Of a DNA stretch of 64,000 bases, positions 36,293 to 45,796 are shown piece by piece. Numbering within the stretch: the first letter of the stretch is position 1; every line of letters starts with the position of its first letter. This DNA comes from Campylobacter troglodytis (GTDB taxonomy: Bacteria > Campylobacterota > Campylobacteria > Campylobacterales > Campylobacteraceae). The position numbers were made by a program, and so were the translations under genes. The stretch spans positions 1 through 64,000 of the forward strand of contig NZ_QHLI01000007.1 of the NCBI RefSeq assembly GCF_006864425.1. Reading direction: 5' to 3'. A model generated the notes under the pieces. The model did no database searches and was not told the origin of the DNA. It was given only the letters and a program-made list of their open reading frames with translations.

Positions 36293-36914
36293 TTTGCTTG
36301 ATCTTTAAACTTATGAGCTTACTTTGAATTTAGAGCAAGCTAGGCCTTGAATTTTAAGGCTTGAATTTAAAATTCAAAGATTAAAAAAGCTTAAAAATTT
36401 AGGGCTAATTAAAAAAGCTAGACTTTGAATTTTAAAGTTAAAGCCTTAAATGTAAGAAGATAGACCTTACAAAAAGTTTTGCAATTTAAAGCGAGATTTA
36501 AAGCGAGTAAAAAGCTTTGAATTTTAAATTTCAAGCTAAGATAAACAAAAGGCTTTTGTTCAAAAAGTATTGCTTTGCAACTGTGAGTCTTTATGGCAAA
36601 GAGATTTAAAATTTGCATCTTTTGCGTGAATTTTTTTAAGATCTGGCATTTTCCAACTAAAATACTAAGTTCTTTCAACATAACAAAACTAGCATTTCAT
36701 CTATAAGCAGCACGAAAGCCATATGCTAAGTTAAAAAAAATTAAAACTTCTAAAATAAAAAGCTTGTAAATTTTAAAAGTCACAAGCAACTTATAATTTT
36801 AAAGGCTTGTCTTAGCAAGGAAAGCTACTTTGCTACTAAATGCAATAAATTCACAAGAATACAAGAAAATAAATACTATGCCAAATTCAAGGCTTTCAAA
36901 AAGCAAGGGCTTTT
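36293..36914. other. Long AT-rich spacer
   Basis: There is no credible gene. A cluster of gaattt/aaattc motifs lies at 36320-36430, including the stem-forming ccttgaattttaagg at about 36343, which could weakly terminate the peptidase transcript. The rest is AT-rich without repeats that I can see. Confidence 0.5.
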
Positions 36915-37958
36915 TTATAATAAATTCTTTTCCTTTAAGATCACATACATTTTTATTGTGGATATGAAGAAGGTTAGTATGGCAGGACCTAGGATCAGCC
37001 CCCAAAAGCCAAAGCTTGAAATTCCAGCTAGCATGGCTAAGAAGATGAGAAGTTCGTTTATCTTAGTCGGAGTTTTAACAAGTCTTTCGTTTATCCATTT
37101 AATGATCAGAGGCTTGATGAAGGTATCTGCTATCACTGAGATTATTATGATGGAAGAAAATAGGATCCAAAGTGCAGAGGATAGATTGTTTGAAGCAAAT
37201 TCATAAAGGCTTAAAGGCACATAGACCAAAGCCCCTCCAACTGCTGGTATAAGAGAGCTACAAGCAAAAAGTATGCCCCAAAATATACCGTTGTATCCAA
37301 AAAAGGCGACTATTATGGCAAATAAAAGCCCCTCGATCAAGGCTATAAAGACCATAGAATAAAGCACCACGGCCATTACATTACCAACCTCACGCAAGAT
37401 CTCATCAAGTTCTTTTCTTTCTATGGGTATTACTGATTTTAAATAAATCACAAGCTCTGTGCCGTAAAGATTTGCAAAGAAATAAAAAACGCAGATTAAA
37501 ATTAGATCAGCTACGATCTTCATACCCGATCTAGTAAAATTACCAAAATACCCCAAAACATTCTTTGTAAGTGAATTTAGATCTATGCTATTTAGGGTTT
37601 CTACTATCTTGGGTCTTAAAAATTCAAAGGATGAGGGCAGTTCAAACTCGTAATTTTTTATATAATTAAAAGTAGAGTTAATAATGCCTATGTCAAAGTT
37701 TTTAATGGCAAGGGCAAGTTCTGTGATGGCATAAGCAAAGGGGGTTATTAAAAAAAGCACTACCAAAATGCTAGTACAAAGTGCAGCAAGGACCTTTTTG
37801 CCCTTTAAAAGATATAAGAATTTAGCATTGATATTTGAGGTTGCAACAGCTAACAAACAGCCTATAATCATAACAAGCAAGAAGTTTTTAAAAAGATAAA
37901 GCACTAGGCAAAGTATGACAAGTATGAAGATTATAAGAAAGATGCGTCCATTTCGCAC
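36915..37958 (-). CDS. PerM/AI-2E-exporter family membrane protein
   Basis: This 347-residue inner-membrane protein has about eight membrane segments: a pair at 6-40, one at 57-80, one near 150, and four toward the C-terminus. The family blocks are FFGYNGIFWGILFACSSLIPAVGGALVYVPLSL near 218-250 and ISSFGFWGLILGPAILTFF near 312-330. Members include YdgG/TqsA and PerM-type transporters; the substrate here is unknown. It sits alone between long spacers. Confidence 0.85.
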   Translation of the reverse strand: MRNGRIFLIIFILVILCLVLYLFKNFLLVMIIGCLLAVATSNINAKFLYLLKGKKVLAALCTSILVVLFLITPFAYAITELALAIKNFDIGIINSTFNYIKNYEFELPSSFEFLRPKIVETLNSIDLNSLTKNVLGYFGNFTRSGMKIVADLILICVFYFFANLYGTELVIYLKSVIPIERKELDEILREVGNVMAVVLYSMVFIALIEGLLFAIIVAFFGYNGIFWGILFACSSLIPAVGGALVYVPLSLYEFASNNLSSALWILFSSIIIISVIADTFIKPLIIKWINERLVKTPTKINELLIFLAMLAGISSFGFWGLILGPAILTFFISTIKMYVILKEKNLL

Positions 37959-38025
37959 GAGGATCCTTTAAGTAAATTAAGGCTTGAATTTTAGCATATT
38001 TTTGCATTTATCTTTGATTAAAATT

Positions 38026-38500
38026 GGCGATTGATACTTTTAGCTAGAATGACCTAGGATTTTTCCTAAGCCATTTTAACAACATTTTATACAGATTTTC
38101 GTTTTTAACCTTGACATTATATCGAAATTCACTCTCCTTCAAATGAAGGTAGAAAAATTCCCTTGCCGCAAAACCCCCTAATCTAGCCTTTGCAAAGCCC
38201 CTTCTACTACGCAGTTGCAAGACGAAACGAAGCAAAAAATAACTCTCACCCTCTTCGATTTCACCGCTGAGATTTTTTCACATTCTTTAAGGGTTAAAAG
38301 CTTGTTGCACTATCCTATTTACGCAAGGGCGAGAAAGCTTGCAAAGAGGGCGATTTTGCCCACACAAATATCAGCACAAAAAACACTCTACAATTGATTA
38401 AATTTCCGCTCAAAAATGTAAGGCAAAAATATATACTTGTTTAAGATCTATTTTACCAAGCTTTGAGCTGTAATTATATCAGCTAAAAGCATTAATCGCC
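38026..38500 (-). mobile_element. Dead IS1595-like element with distinct 20-bp ends, copy D
   Basis: The ends are ggcgattgatacttttagct at 38026-38045 and its imperfect inverse agctaaaagcattaatcgcc at 38481-38500 (18 of 20 positions). Inside, the minus strand encodes the transposase C-terminus: FFYLHLKESEFRYN, VKNENLYKMLLKWLRKNPR, at 38150-38050, with only scraps upstream. This end differs from the ggctcaag ends of the other copies. The same C-terminus and the same end also occur within copy G at 53014-53033. Confidence 0.7.
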
Positions 38501-39254
38501 TTAAAATATATTTTTTTATAAAAACCTTAATCAAGGCTATGATGCTTTTAAAAAGGACTTGATTTATCACTGTCTATTTTTGGTGGCATAAATTTAAAAC
38601 AAAGCGAATTTTTACTACAAGCACTAAAAATAACAAAGTAGTTTTTGCTTGGCAAAATGAATTGCTAACTTAGCTTAAATAAACATTATAAATTCAAGCA
38701 AGATTCTAAATTTTGTCAAAGTTAAAAGAATAAAAGATCTATAAATTCAAGCCTTGTGTGAATTTTAGTTTTTATTCTTTGCATTTTGCACGAAGCTAAT
38801 TGCTTTTAAAGTAAGGTGTAATTAAACTCAACAAGATCTTATCAATTTTAATAAATTTTGATAGATATTTTGTCCCAAAATTTTTGTCTTAATTTTATTT
38901 CTTTTAAATGAAGGATAAAATTTTCAGCCTTTAAATTTAAGTAAACGAAAGCTCGCAAACTTCTACTACGCAGTTGCAAGACGAAACGAAACAAAAAACA
39001 CTTCAAAATCCTTAAATTTCTTTTGAGACAATTAGAGAATGTATAATATGCTGATTTTTCATTGTATTCTTTATACTTTAAAATGATCTTACATCAACTT
39101 AAAATACCTTGAGCCAATTATAAATTTAAACAAGTTCTTAAATCTTGTCAAATTACAAGAATAAATATCTATAAATTCAAGCCTTGTGTGAATTTTTTAT
39201 TCTTTGTATTTTGCACAAAGCTAGTTGCTTTCAAAGTAAAATAAAATGATAAAT
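38501..39254. other. Spacer around IS copies D and E
   Basis: This is AT-rich DNA without a gene. 38701-38830 and 39130-39250 share a block (tataaattcaagccttgtg, then ttgcac(g/a)aagcta), so the MITE-like copy E is flanked by a direct repeat of about 100 bases. Confidence 0.5.
38826..39114 (-). mobile_element. MITE-like deletion derivative of the IS1595-like element, copy E
   Basis: This keeps both outer regions of the element family: left aaactcaacaagatc and onward, right ending accttgagcc. Only about 290 bases remain. It has no coding capacity except a trace of the HLKE-encoding block at about 38905. Confidence 0.6.
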
Positions 39255-39818
39255 TCAAACTCTTTTTTTTGAAAATCTTGATAGATAAAACCAGATCAAG
39301 GCAAGTAAAAATAGCAAAAACAAAGGCATTATGTAAGGGGCCTCGCTAAGTTTATCCACAAAGGAACTAAGAGCAGTCCCAAAGGCAAAGCCTAAGTATC
39401 CAAGTAAGCTGGCCCAGATTAATGAAGCAAGGGTATTTACAAGGCAAAATTTCACAAGATCAAAGCGAACAAAGCCAGCAGCTAGCGGAACAAAGGTCTT
39501 TAAGCCATATATGAATTTTTGAAAAAGTATTAACACGCTTCCATGCCTTTTGATCTTCATTCTAGCTAGGGCTAATTTGCGTCTATGTTTAGCAAAATAA
39601 GGCATTAGATCCTTTTTATAATACCTACCCAAAACAAACAAAAGCGTTGAGCCTATGGTATTAGCTATGAAGGCAATGATTATGCAAAGTGAAAGATTGA
39701 AATGATTGGTAGCACAAAGAACCCCAGCGGCTAAGATGCCAACCATCCCACCGCCCAAGGAATATACAAACAAAATAATATAGCCATAATTAAGCAAACT
39801 CTCAATGCTTTCTTGCAT
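39255..39818 (-). CDS. DedA family membrane protein
   Basis: This 187-residue inner-membrane protein has four or five membrane segments. The DedA blocks are present: GNTIGSTLLFVLGRYY-like at 51-67 (ANTIGSTLLFVLGRYYKK) and FQKFIYGLKTFVPLAAGFVRF near 99-119 with the conserved R replaced by K in this stretch, and NTLASLIWASLLGYLGF near 128-144. DedA proteins act in phospholipid recycling and membrane-potential upkeep; undecaprenyl-phosphate flipping is known for some. It follows rny by 4 bases on the same strand. Confidence 0.88.
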   Translation of the reverse strand: MQESIESLLNYGYIILFVYSLGGGMVGILAAGVLCATNHFNLSLCIIIAFIANTIGSTLLFVLGRYYKKDLMPYFAKHRRKLALARMKIKRHGSVLILFQKFIYGLKTFVPLAAGFVRFDLVKFCLVNTLASLIWASLLGYLGFAFGTALSSFVDKLSEAPYIMPLFLLFLLALIWFYLSRFSKKRV

Positions 39819-39823
39819 AAGGC

Positions 39824-41359
39824 CTACCTTGCATAATCCACCGCACGAAGCTCTCTAATCACATTTACCTTGATCTCGCCTGGATATTGCACCTTTTCTT
39901 CTATCTCAGTGGCTATCTCCTTAGCCAAAAGCACGGCTTCATCATCATTTATCAAGCTTGCATTGGCAATTACGCGAATTTCTCGCCCAGCATTAATGGC
40001 ATAAGCACCCTTGATGCCTTCCTTGCTCTTTGCAATGTCTTCAAGCTCTGTAACCCTCTTTAAAAAGGCCTCAAGCACTTCGCGGCGAGCTCCAGGACGA
40101 GCTGCACTAAGGGTATCAGCCGCACAAACAGCAGCACTTTCGACACTTGTAGCCTCCTCGTGTCCGTGGTGTGCGTAGATCGCATTTATAACGGCTGAGT
40201 GTTCTTGGTATCTTTTGCAAAGCTCCCCTCCTAGATCCACATGAGAGCCCTCAAAATCGTGAGTTAAAGCCTTTCCTATGTCGTGCAAAAGTCCAGCTCT
40301 TCTTGCTACAAGCTCATCTCCCCCGCACTCAGCTGCTATTATGCCTGCAAGGTGTGCGACTTCTAAAGAGTGAGCTAGGGCATTTTGTCCATAACTTGCT
40401 CGGTATTTTAACTTGCCTATTAGCTTTACAATTTCAGGATGCATTTTGTTAAGCCCTAAATCCATCACTATCGTCTGTCCCTCTTCGAGTATGGAGCTTT
40501 CAAATTCCTTGCATACCTTTTCGTGAATTTCCTCGATTCTTGCAGGTTGAATGCGACCGTCTTCGATTAAAAGCTCGATTACTCTTGTGGCAATGGCTCT
40601 GCGGTAAAGATTAAAGCAGCTAACTATAATGGCACCTGGGGTATCATCTATGATAATATCCACTCCAAGCGTCATTTCAAGTGCCTTGACATTTCGCCCT
40701 TCCTTGCCGATGATACGTCCTTTTAGCTCGTCATTTTTGATATTTACTACATTGATTAGTCTTTCGGCTGCAAATTCACCAGCAAAGCGAGATGTTGCCT
40801 GAGCTATTATGTAATTCGCCCTTCTTTTTGCCTCTCTTTTTGCCTCCTCTTCATACTTTCTAACTATATGAGCTATTTCATCGCGTGAGCTTTCTTCAAC
40901 CTTTTTTAAGATGATCTCCCTAGCCTCGCTTTGAGTAAGTCCGGCCTGTCTTTCTAGCATATTAACTGTGTCTTTTAGCTTTTGCTCGTAGTTGTTTTTT
41001 AAATTCGCACCCTCATCATATAAATTCTTAGCCCTTTTTTGATCCTTGATAATTTGAGCCTTTTCTTCTTTTAATCTTTGTTCAAATTTCTCAAGCTCAT
41101 CAAATTTATAAGAATACTCCTTTTGCACCCTGTGGCTCTTGTCCTCAAACCGTTTTTTAGCCTCAAATTCAGCATTTAGCACTGAATTTTTAGCATCCTT
41201 TAAAATAAGCTCAGCCTCATACTCTATAGCCTTTGCTCTTGCCTTGGCTTGTTCGATAAAGATGTTGTAACTAGCATCATTTATCTTCTTAGCAACTAAA
41301 TATCCTATCCCAGCGCCTATGATAACGGCGATAAATACGGTAATTAGCGTTATAAGCAT
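39824..41359 (-). CDS. rny: Ribonuclease Y
   Basis: This 511-residue membrane-anchored endoribonuclease starts mRNA decay. Residues 1-22 are the anchor (MLITLITVFIAVIIGAGIGYLV). A coiled coil covers about 30-180. A KH domain follows with GRIIGKEGRNVKALE near 212. The HD domain has HSLEVAHLAG near 330 and the metal-binding H-D in GLLHDIGKALTHDFEG near 358. It overlaps the folate cyclo-ligase end by 71 bases; an aggaaag site lies before this start inside that gene. Confidence 0.95.
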   Translation of the reverse strand: MLITLITVFIAVIIGAGIGYLVAKKINDASYNIFIEQAKARAKAIEYEAELILKDAKNSVLNAEFEAKKRFEDKSHRVQKEYSYKFDELEKFEQRLKEEKAQIIKDQKRAKNLYDEGANLKNNYEQKLKDTVNMLERQAGLTQSEAREIILKKVEESSRDEIAHIVRKYEEEAKREAKRRANYIIAQATSRFAGEFAAERLINVVNIKNDELKGRIIGKEGRNVKALEMTLGVDIIIDDTPGAIIVSCFNLYRRAIATRVIELLIEDGRIQPARIEEIHEKVCKEFESSILEEGQTIVMDLGLNKMHPEIVKLIGKLKYRASYGQNALAHSLEVAHLAGIIAAECGGDELVARRAGLLHDIGKALTHDFEGSHVDLGGELCKRYQEHSAVINAIYAHHGHEEATSVESAAVCAADTLSAARPGARREVLEAFLKRVTELEDIAKSKEGIKGAYAINAGREIRVIANASLINDDEAVLLAKEIATEIEEKVQYPGEIKVNVIRELRAVDYAR

Positions 41360-41909
41360 TTTTTAGCTCTTTCCTATGAAATTTTTCGTAAGGATTTATG
41401 TAAAAATCAGCTTGTATATCGTGCTTTTGACCTAGTTTTTCTTTGCTTAAAGACCTTGTAGCACTAACGAAGATAAGCAGTGGATCATAACTTAAATTTT
41501 CAAAAAATCTATCATAAAAGCCAAATCCTTGCCCTATCCTTTTTAAGTCTCTATCAACACCTATGACAGGAATTATAGCTAGATCAATCTTTGAGACAAA
41601 AAAGGAATTCATAGGCTCATAAATCCCAAACCTTTTTTTATAAAAAGGCACTCGTAATTTTACCATTTTTAAGCTTTGATTTTGCATAAAAGGGACAAAA
41701 AGTTGACATTTTTTTGAAAATTTGCGTCTAAATCGGTGCAGATCAGGCTCAAAGCTCAAAGGCAAATATAATAAAATCCTCCTTGCCTTAGTTGCTTTTA
41801 TAATATTCATTACCTCTTTAAAAACGCAAAAATTTCTCAAAAAAGAGCTTTTTGAGTGCCTAATCAAAGCCCTTTTTGCCTTTTTTCTAAAATTTTCTTT
41901 TTTGTCCAT
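41289..41909 (-). CDS. 5-formyltetrahydrofolate cyclo-ligase
   Basis: This 206-residue enzyme makes 5,10-methenyltetrahydrofolate from 5-formyltetrahydrofolate with ATP. Conserved blocks are FRKKAKRALIRHS at the start (substrate/ATP contact) and the signature RIGQGFGFYDRF near 127-138 after VIGVDRDLK. The last 23 residues overlap rny in another frame. It corresponds by order to Cj1208. Confidence 0.88.
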   Translation of the reverse strand: MDKKENFRKKAKRALIRHSKSSFLRNFCVFKEVMNIIKATKARRILLYLPLSFEPDLHRFRRKFSKKCQLFVPFMQNQSLKMVKLRVPFYKKRFGIYEPMNSFFVSKIDLAIIPVIGVDRDLKRIGQGFGFYDRFFENLSYDPLLIFVSATRSLSKEKLGQKHDIQADFYINPYEKFHRKELKNAYNANYRIYRRYHRRWDRIFSC

Positions 41910-41977
41910 TAAATAGCCATTCGTTAAAACTGTGTTATAATTTTAATCTTTTTTTACTTATACAACAAGGAAATCAT

Positions 41978-42526
41978 ATGATTTTACGAGTTTTTTTACT
42001 CTTTTTACTTCTTTATTTTTTTGCTGCCTGTGAGGGCAAAAAAAGCGAGGATGATTTAAATGCTACTAGATCTTCTGAGTTAAAACAGGATGAGAAGTTA
42101 AATTTTTCTTTAATTCTAAATAGCGGCAAGGAGATCTTCATCAAATCAGAAAGACAAAGGCTTGAATTTGACACAGAGGATAGGGCTGTTTTGTTTGTGT
42201 TTTTTACTACCTGGTGTAAGCCTTGCAATGCTATGATACCTCATCTTAACAAGCTTCAAGAAAAGTATAAAGAAAGCTTTGTTATAGTTGGTGTTTTACT
42301 AGAAGAAAAAGAAGCAAATGAGTTAAACGACTTTTTAAATTCAAACAAAATAAGCTACCCCATAGCCCAAGGAGATGGAAATTACTTACTTGCTAAGAGC
42401 ATAGGTGGCATAAATGCCTTGCCTGTGATGGTCTTATACTCAAATGAGGGCAAACTCATCAATCACTACCTAGGAATCATCCCCCAAGAAATGCTTGACA
42501 TAGACATTCAAAAGGCCTTTATGTAA
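41978..42526 (+). CDS. TlpA-like thioredoxin-fold lipoprotein
   Basis: This 182-residue lipoprotein has a lipobox ending at C18 (YFFAAC). The thioredoxin-like active site is C80-K-P-C83 in FFTTWCKPCNAM, with the cis-proline block GINALPVMVLY near 145. TlpA/ResA proteins reduce cysteines in the periplasm, for example during cytochrome c maturation. It overlaps the ftsY start by 1 base, divergent from the cyclo-ligase gene with 68 bases between. Order equals Cj1207c-Cj1206c as I recall. Confidence 0.9.
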   Translation: MILRVFLLFLLLYFFAACEGKKSEDDLNATRSSELKQDEKLNFSLILNSGKEIFIKSERQRLEFDTEDRAVLFVFFTTWCKPCNAMIPHLNKLQEKYKESFVIVGVLLEEKEANELNDFLNSNKISYPIAQGDGNYLLAKSIGGINALPVMVLYSNEGKLINHYLGIIPQEMLDIDIQKAFM

Positions 42527-43392
42527 TGCTTGACTTTCTAAAAAAGGGTTTAAGCAAAACAGTTGCCTCTATGAATTTAATCAAAAAGGGCGAAAAAATC
42601 TCAAAGGATCTGCTTGAAGAAATGCTACTTGAAGCAGATGTGAGCTATGAGATAGTTGAAGAAGTAATCTATTATCTACCTCCAAGCAAGGAGATAAAAA
42701 AAGAGGATTTAAAGAGAGTCTTAAATACTTATTTTATCTACGAAGAGGCAGCAACTAAGCCCTCAAAGCCCTTTGTAGAGCTAATCTTAGGCGTAAATGG
42801 GGCTGGCAAAACAACCACAGTGGCAAAGCTGGCAAATTTATATAAAAATCAAGCACAAACTGTGATCTTAGGTGCTTGTGATACCTTTCGTGCTGGTGCT
42901 ATCGAGCAATTAAGGCTTTGGGCTAAAAAATTAGAACTTGAAATAGTTTTAAGCTCTCAAGGACACGATCCCTCAGCCGTTGCCTTTGATGCCATTAGTA
43001 AGGCTGTGGCAAAGGGCTTTGATAGGGTGATCTTAGACACAGCAGGAAGGCTTCAAAATCAAAAGAATTTAAATGCTGAGCTTGAAAAAATCTCTCGCAT
43101 TTGCGACAAGGCAATGCAAGGCGCCCCTCACAGAAAGATCCTTGTCCTTGATGGCACTCAAGGAAATGCTGGAATTTTACAAGCAAAGGCATTTAACGAG
43201 TTAATCAAGCTTGATGGGATCATCATCACAAAGCTAGATGGGACAGCGAAGGGAGGTGCCTTATTTAGCGTAGCAAGAGAGCTTGAACTTCCCATACTCT
43301 TTATAGGAGTTGGAGAGGGGGTGGAGGATTTAATTCATTTTAAAGCAGAGGATTATGTGAATTCTTTGGTGAGTTCTATTTTTACTGAGTAA
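42526..43392 (+). CDS. ftsY: Signal recognition particle receptor GTPase
   Basis: FtsY docks SRP-ribosome complexes at the membrane. The NG domain is complete: G1 GVNGAGKTTT at 89-98, DTFRAGAIEQL, DTAGRLQNQKNL, TKLDGTAKGGALF. At 288 residues it lacks the long acidic A domain of enterics, as is usual in epsilonproteobacteria. In C. jejuni radA follows; here a long spacer with an IS remnant follows instead. Confidence 0.96.
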   Translation: MLDFLKKGLSKTVASMNLIKKGEKISKDLLEEMLLEADVSYEIVEEVIYYLPPSKEIKKEDLKRVLNTYFIYEEAATKPSKPFVELILGVNGAGKTTTVAKLANLYKNQAQTVILGACDTFRAGAIEQLRLWAKKLELEIVLSSQGHDPSAVAFDAISKAVAKGFDRVILDTAGRLQNQKNLNAELEKISRICDKAMQGAPHRKILVLDGTQGNAGILQAKAFNELIKLDGIIITKLDGTAKGGALFSVARELELPILFIGVGEGVEDLIHFKAEDYVNSLVSSIFTE

Positions 43393-43483
43393 AGTTAAAC
43401 TTCTTGCCTTGAATTTAAATAATTGAATTTTATCAAAAAAGTTGATTTTGTTTTAGGCTTGATAATTTTTAATGTGAATTTTG

Positions 43484-43915
43484 GTTCAATTAAACTTAAT
43501 AGGATTTTGGTTTATCAATTTTAATAAATATTTGATAAGAATTTTGTCTTAAATTTTTCGTCTTAATTTTGTTTTTTAAGTGAAGGACAAAATTTTCTCT
43601 TTTAATTCTACAAAATTTAGCAAATTTAAATTCCACATAGCCTATTTTGTTCGCAGCTGCAAGAATGAGAAGTAAAAATTCACAAGATCATTGATATGAT
43701 TTATTCCCTTTGCAAACTCGTTTTTAGAGTGTTTGACCATATAATGTGCCTTTGCTTCTTCTTGCAAAGTTGCAAGACGCGTAGTGTGAAGTAAAAAATA
43801 CTTCAAAAATATTCCCTTACATTTAAATAAATTCGAGAATATATCATTAAATTATTTTTCATTTTGTTTTTTATACTTTAAAATGATCTTGTATCAAATT
43901 AAACTGTCTTGAGCT
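43484..43915 (-). mobile_element. Degenerate IS1595-like element, copy F
   Basis: Left part ggattttggtttatcaattt and onward matches copy B; right part aaactgtcttgagc matches the common end, and the segment from about 43710 (caaactcgtttttagagtgt) matches 12462-12480 of copy B. No open frame remains. Confidence 0.6.
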
Positions 43916-44483
43916 ATTTAACTTTCTTGAGTTGAATTTATACAATGGCTTGATTTCTTATCAAAGAAGCTGATTTTTGTTTTAAAATTGAGATCTTTTA
44001 ATGTAAATTTTAAATTTAGAGCCAGCCCTTATGAACTAATTAATTGTCATTTTAAGCTACTGCTTTTACACAAATTTCACAAAGACACAGTTTGAATTCA
44101 AGGGCTTGAATTTATAGCTTTTTAAGCTTACTAATTAAGATAGCACTTTAAAAGAGTTAAAATAAAGACTGCATTTTTAAAGCAAAACCTTTAAAAATGC
44201 CTTTAAATTCAACCCACATTAAGAAAAAATTTAAAATGCCTTTTTAATATAGCTTAAATTCAAAGCCTTTCAAAAATTCCTCTTTAAATCTTGCAAAAAA
44301 CTAGCTTTCACAGTAAGGCTTAAAATTTGCAAAATTCAAGCCCTTGTGTTGGTATAAAAACTTGAATTTAACTTGATTAAATTCAAGGTCAAAGCAGTTA
44401 TTAAAATTTGTAGATCTTGACAAAACTGTTAAAATTTAAAAATGAAGTTTGTTTAAGAGTTCTTAAATTTCATTTAGCCACAG
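43916..44483. other. AT-rich spacer before rsmG end
   Basis: No gene is seen. It contains many gaattt/aaattc motifs and decayed short repeats, for example aaatgcctttaaattc and relatives near 44190-44250. Confidence 0.5.
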
Positions 44484-45080
44484 TTAGCAAAGCTTTGCAC
44501 CCAAAATTAAGCAATATCTTCTCTTATCAAACTCATATATTTTATAATCTTTAAGCCCTACAAGCTCACTTTGAAGGCTTGATCCTTTATAAAATACAAA
44601 CAAACTGTCCTCATCAAAAAAGCCCTTGCAAGCTGTGATTAGCTGTGGAATTTTCATTAAAGCCCTTGAAGTTATGAGCCTTGCTTTGAATTTAGGCGCG
44701 TGAAGCTCTATTTTTTCTTTTATAATGCTTAGATTATCAAGTTCTAACTCGCTTTTTATGAGACTTAAAAAGGAGGCTTTTTTGGGATTTGGCTCAAAAA
44801 GCGTGAAATTTGCCTTTAAAACTATGGCTAAAAATACAGCAGGAAAGCCAGCCCCAGAGCCTAGATCAATGGCATTTTCAGCAAAGCTTAGATCCTTAAA
44901 ATCTAAGATCTTTAAACTAGCTATAATCTCCCTTTCAAGTTCCTTAAAATTGCTAATATTATGAGCTTTTGAGTAAGATTTAAAGAACTTTTCATAAAGT
45001 TCAAGTTTCTTTTTTAAGTCCTCTAAGTCTTTAAGATCTTGCAAAAAATTTAAATTATCTTGCAAAAGCTTGAAATTCAA
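44484..45080 (-). CDS. rsmG: 16S rRNA (guanine-N7) methyltransferase
   Basis: RsmG (GidB) methylates G527 of 16S rRNA with SAM. This 198-residue protein has an N-terminal helix bundle and the SAM loop AIDLGSGAGFPAVFLAI near 68-84, followed by FTLFEPNPKKASFL and the conserved ARLITSRALMKI near 135. It overlaps ribA by 4 bases. The same ribA-gidB pair next to hemB occurs in C. jejuni as I recall. Confidence 0.93.
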   Translation of the reverse strand: MNFKLLQDNLNFLQDLKDLEDLKKKLELYEKFFKSYSKAHNISNFKELEREIIASLKILDFKDLSFAENAIDLGSGAGFPAVFLAIVLKANFTLFEPNPKKASFLSLIKSELELDNLSIIKEKIELHAPKFKARLITSRALMKIPQLITACKGFFDEDSLFVFYKGSSLQSELVGLKDYKIYEFDKRRYCLILGAKLC

Positions 45081-45640
45081 AGCAAGTGTCCCATTTTATC
45101 GTGCTTGATTTGTAGATAGTCTTTGTTAAAGCAATTTGCATTGATTATTATGGGAATTCTTTTGATGATCTCTATGCCCTCTAAACCGTCAAGCTTTGAG
45201 GGATTGTTTGTAAGTAAATTTATCTTGCTAATCTTATAATGCTTTAAGATAAACTCAACTATCTCATATCTTCTCTCATCAGCCTTAAAGCCAAGTTTTA
45301 AATTCGCCTCTATGGTGTCTAGTCCTTGATCTTGCAAAGAATAAGCATTGATCTTGTTAAAAAGCCCTATACCCCTTCCTTCTTGACGAAGATAAACAAC
45401 CATCCCTCCGTGTTCTTGTATGTATCTTAGTGCAAACTCAAGCTGTTCCCCACAGTCGCATTTTAAAGAACCAAGGGTATCTCCTGTTAGGCATTCTGAG
45501 TGAATTCTCACATTACAAGTTCCTTGAAGCTCCCCTTTAAATATACACAAATGTTCCTTTTCTTTTTCCTTAAAGCTTTGAATTTTAAACTGTCCCCATT
45601 TTGTTGGCAAATTTGCAAGCTCTGATATTTTAAGATCCAT
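45077..45640 (-). CDS. ribA: GTP cyclohydrolase II
   Basis: RibA opens GTP to start riboflavin synthesis. This stand-alone 187-residue form has the zinc ligands C50, C61 and C63 (ECLTGDTLGSLKCDCGEQ), then LRQEGRGIGLFNKI near 100 and the arginine and tyrosine of the active site. There is no RibB domain fused. The start follows an AAGGACAAAT-type site. It is divergent from hemB. Confidence 0.95.
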   Translation of the reverse strand: MDLKISELANLPTKWGQFKIQSFKEKEKEHLCIFKGELQGTCNVRIHSECLTGDTLGSLKCDCGEQLEFALRYIQEHGGMVVYLRQEGRGIGLFNKINAYSLQDQGLDTIEANLKLGFKADERRYEIVEFILKHYKISKINLLTNNPSKLDGLEGIEIIKRIPIIINANCFNKDYLQIKHDKMGHLL

Positions 45641-45763
45641 AATTTGTCCTTTTTATTACAAAGTGTGAAATTATAATGAAAAAAAGGAAACTGATGAATA
45701 ACTACTGTTAAGTTAGCTTAAAAATAAGATAAAGAAAGTTTTTTTAAATTATACAAAGACTTA

Positions 45764-45769
45764 GCTATA
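45764..45769 (+). promoter_or_regulatory. -10 box of hemB
   Basis: A perfect tataat lies at this place, preceded by AT-rich DNA. It sits directly before an ATG at 45770, which makes that ATG too early to be the true start. Confidence 0.65.
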
Positions 45770-45796
45770 ATGTGTCAAAAAATTCAAGGAAGCACG

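Noticed and set aside
36418-36681. 87-residue minus-strand frame.
   Set aside because: Low-complexity translation of spacer full of gaattt words; no start signal.
38044-38235. Independent small basic protein on the minus strand.
   Set aside because: It encodes the C-terminus of the IS transposase (HLKE and KWLRKNPR blocks), without a start of its own.
45770-45796. ATG at 45770 as the hemB start.
   Set aside because: A perfect -10 box ends at 45769, leaving no leader; GTG 45797 has a ribosome site and gives the usual family N-terminus.
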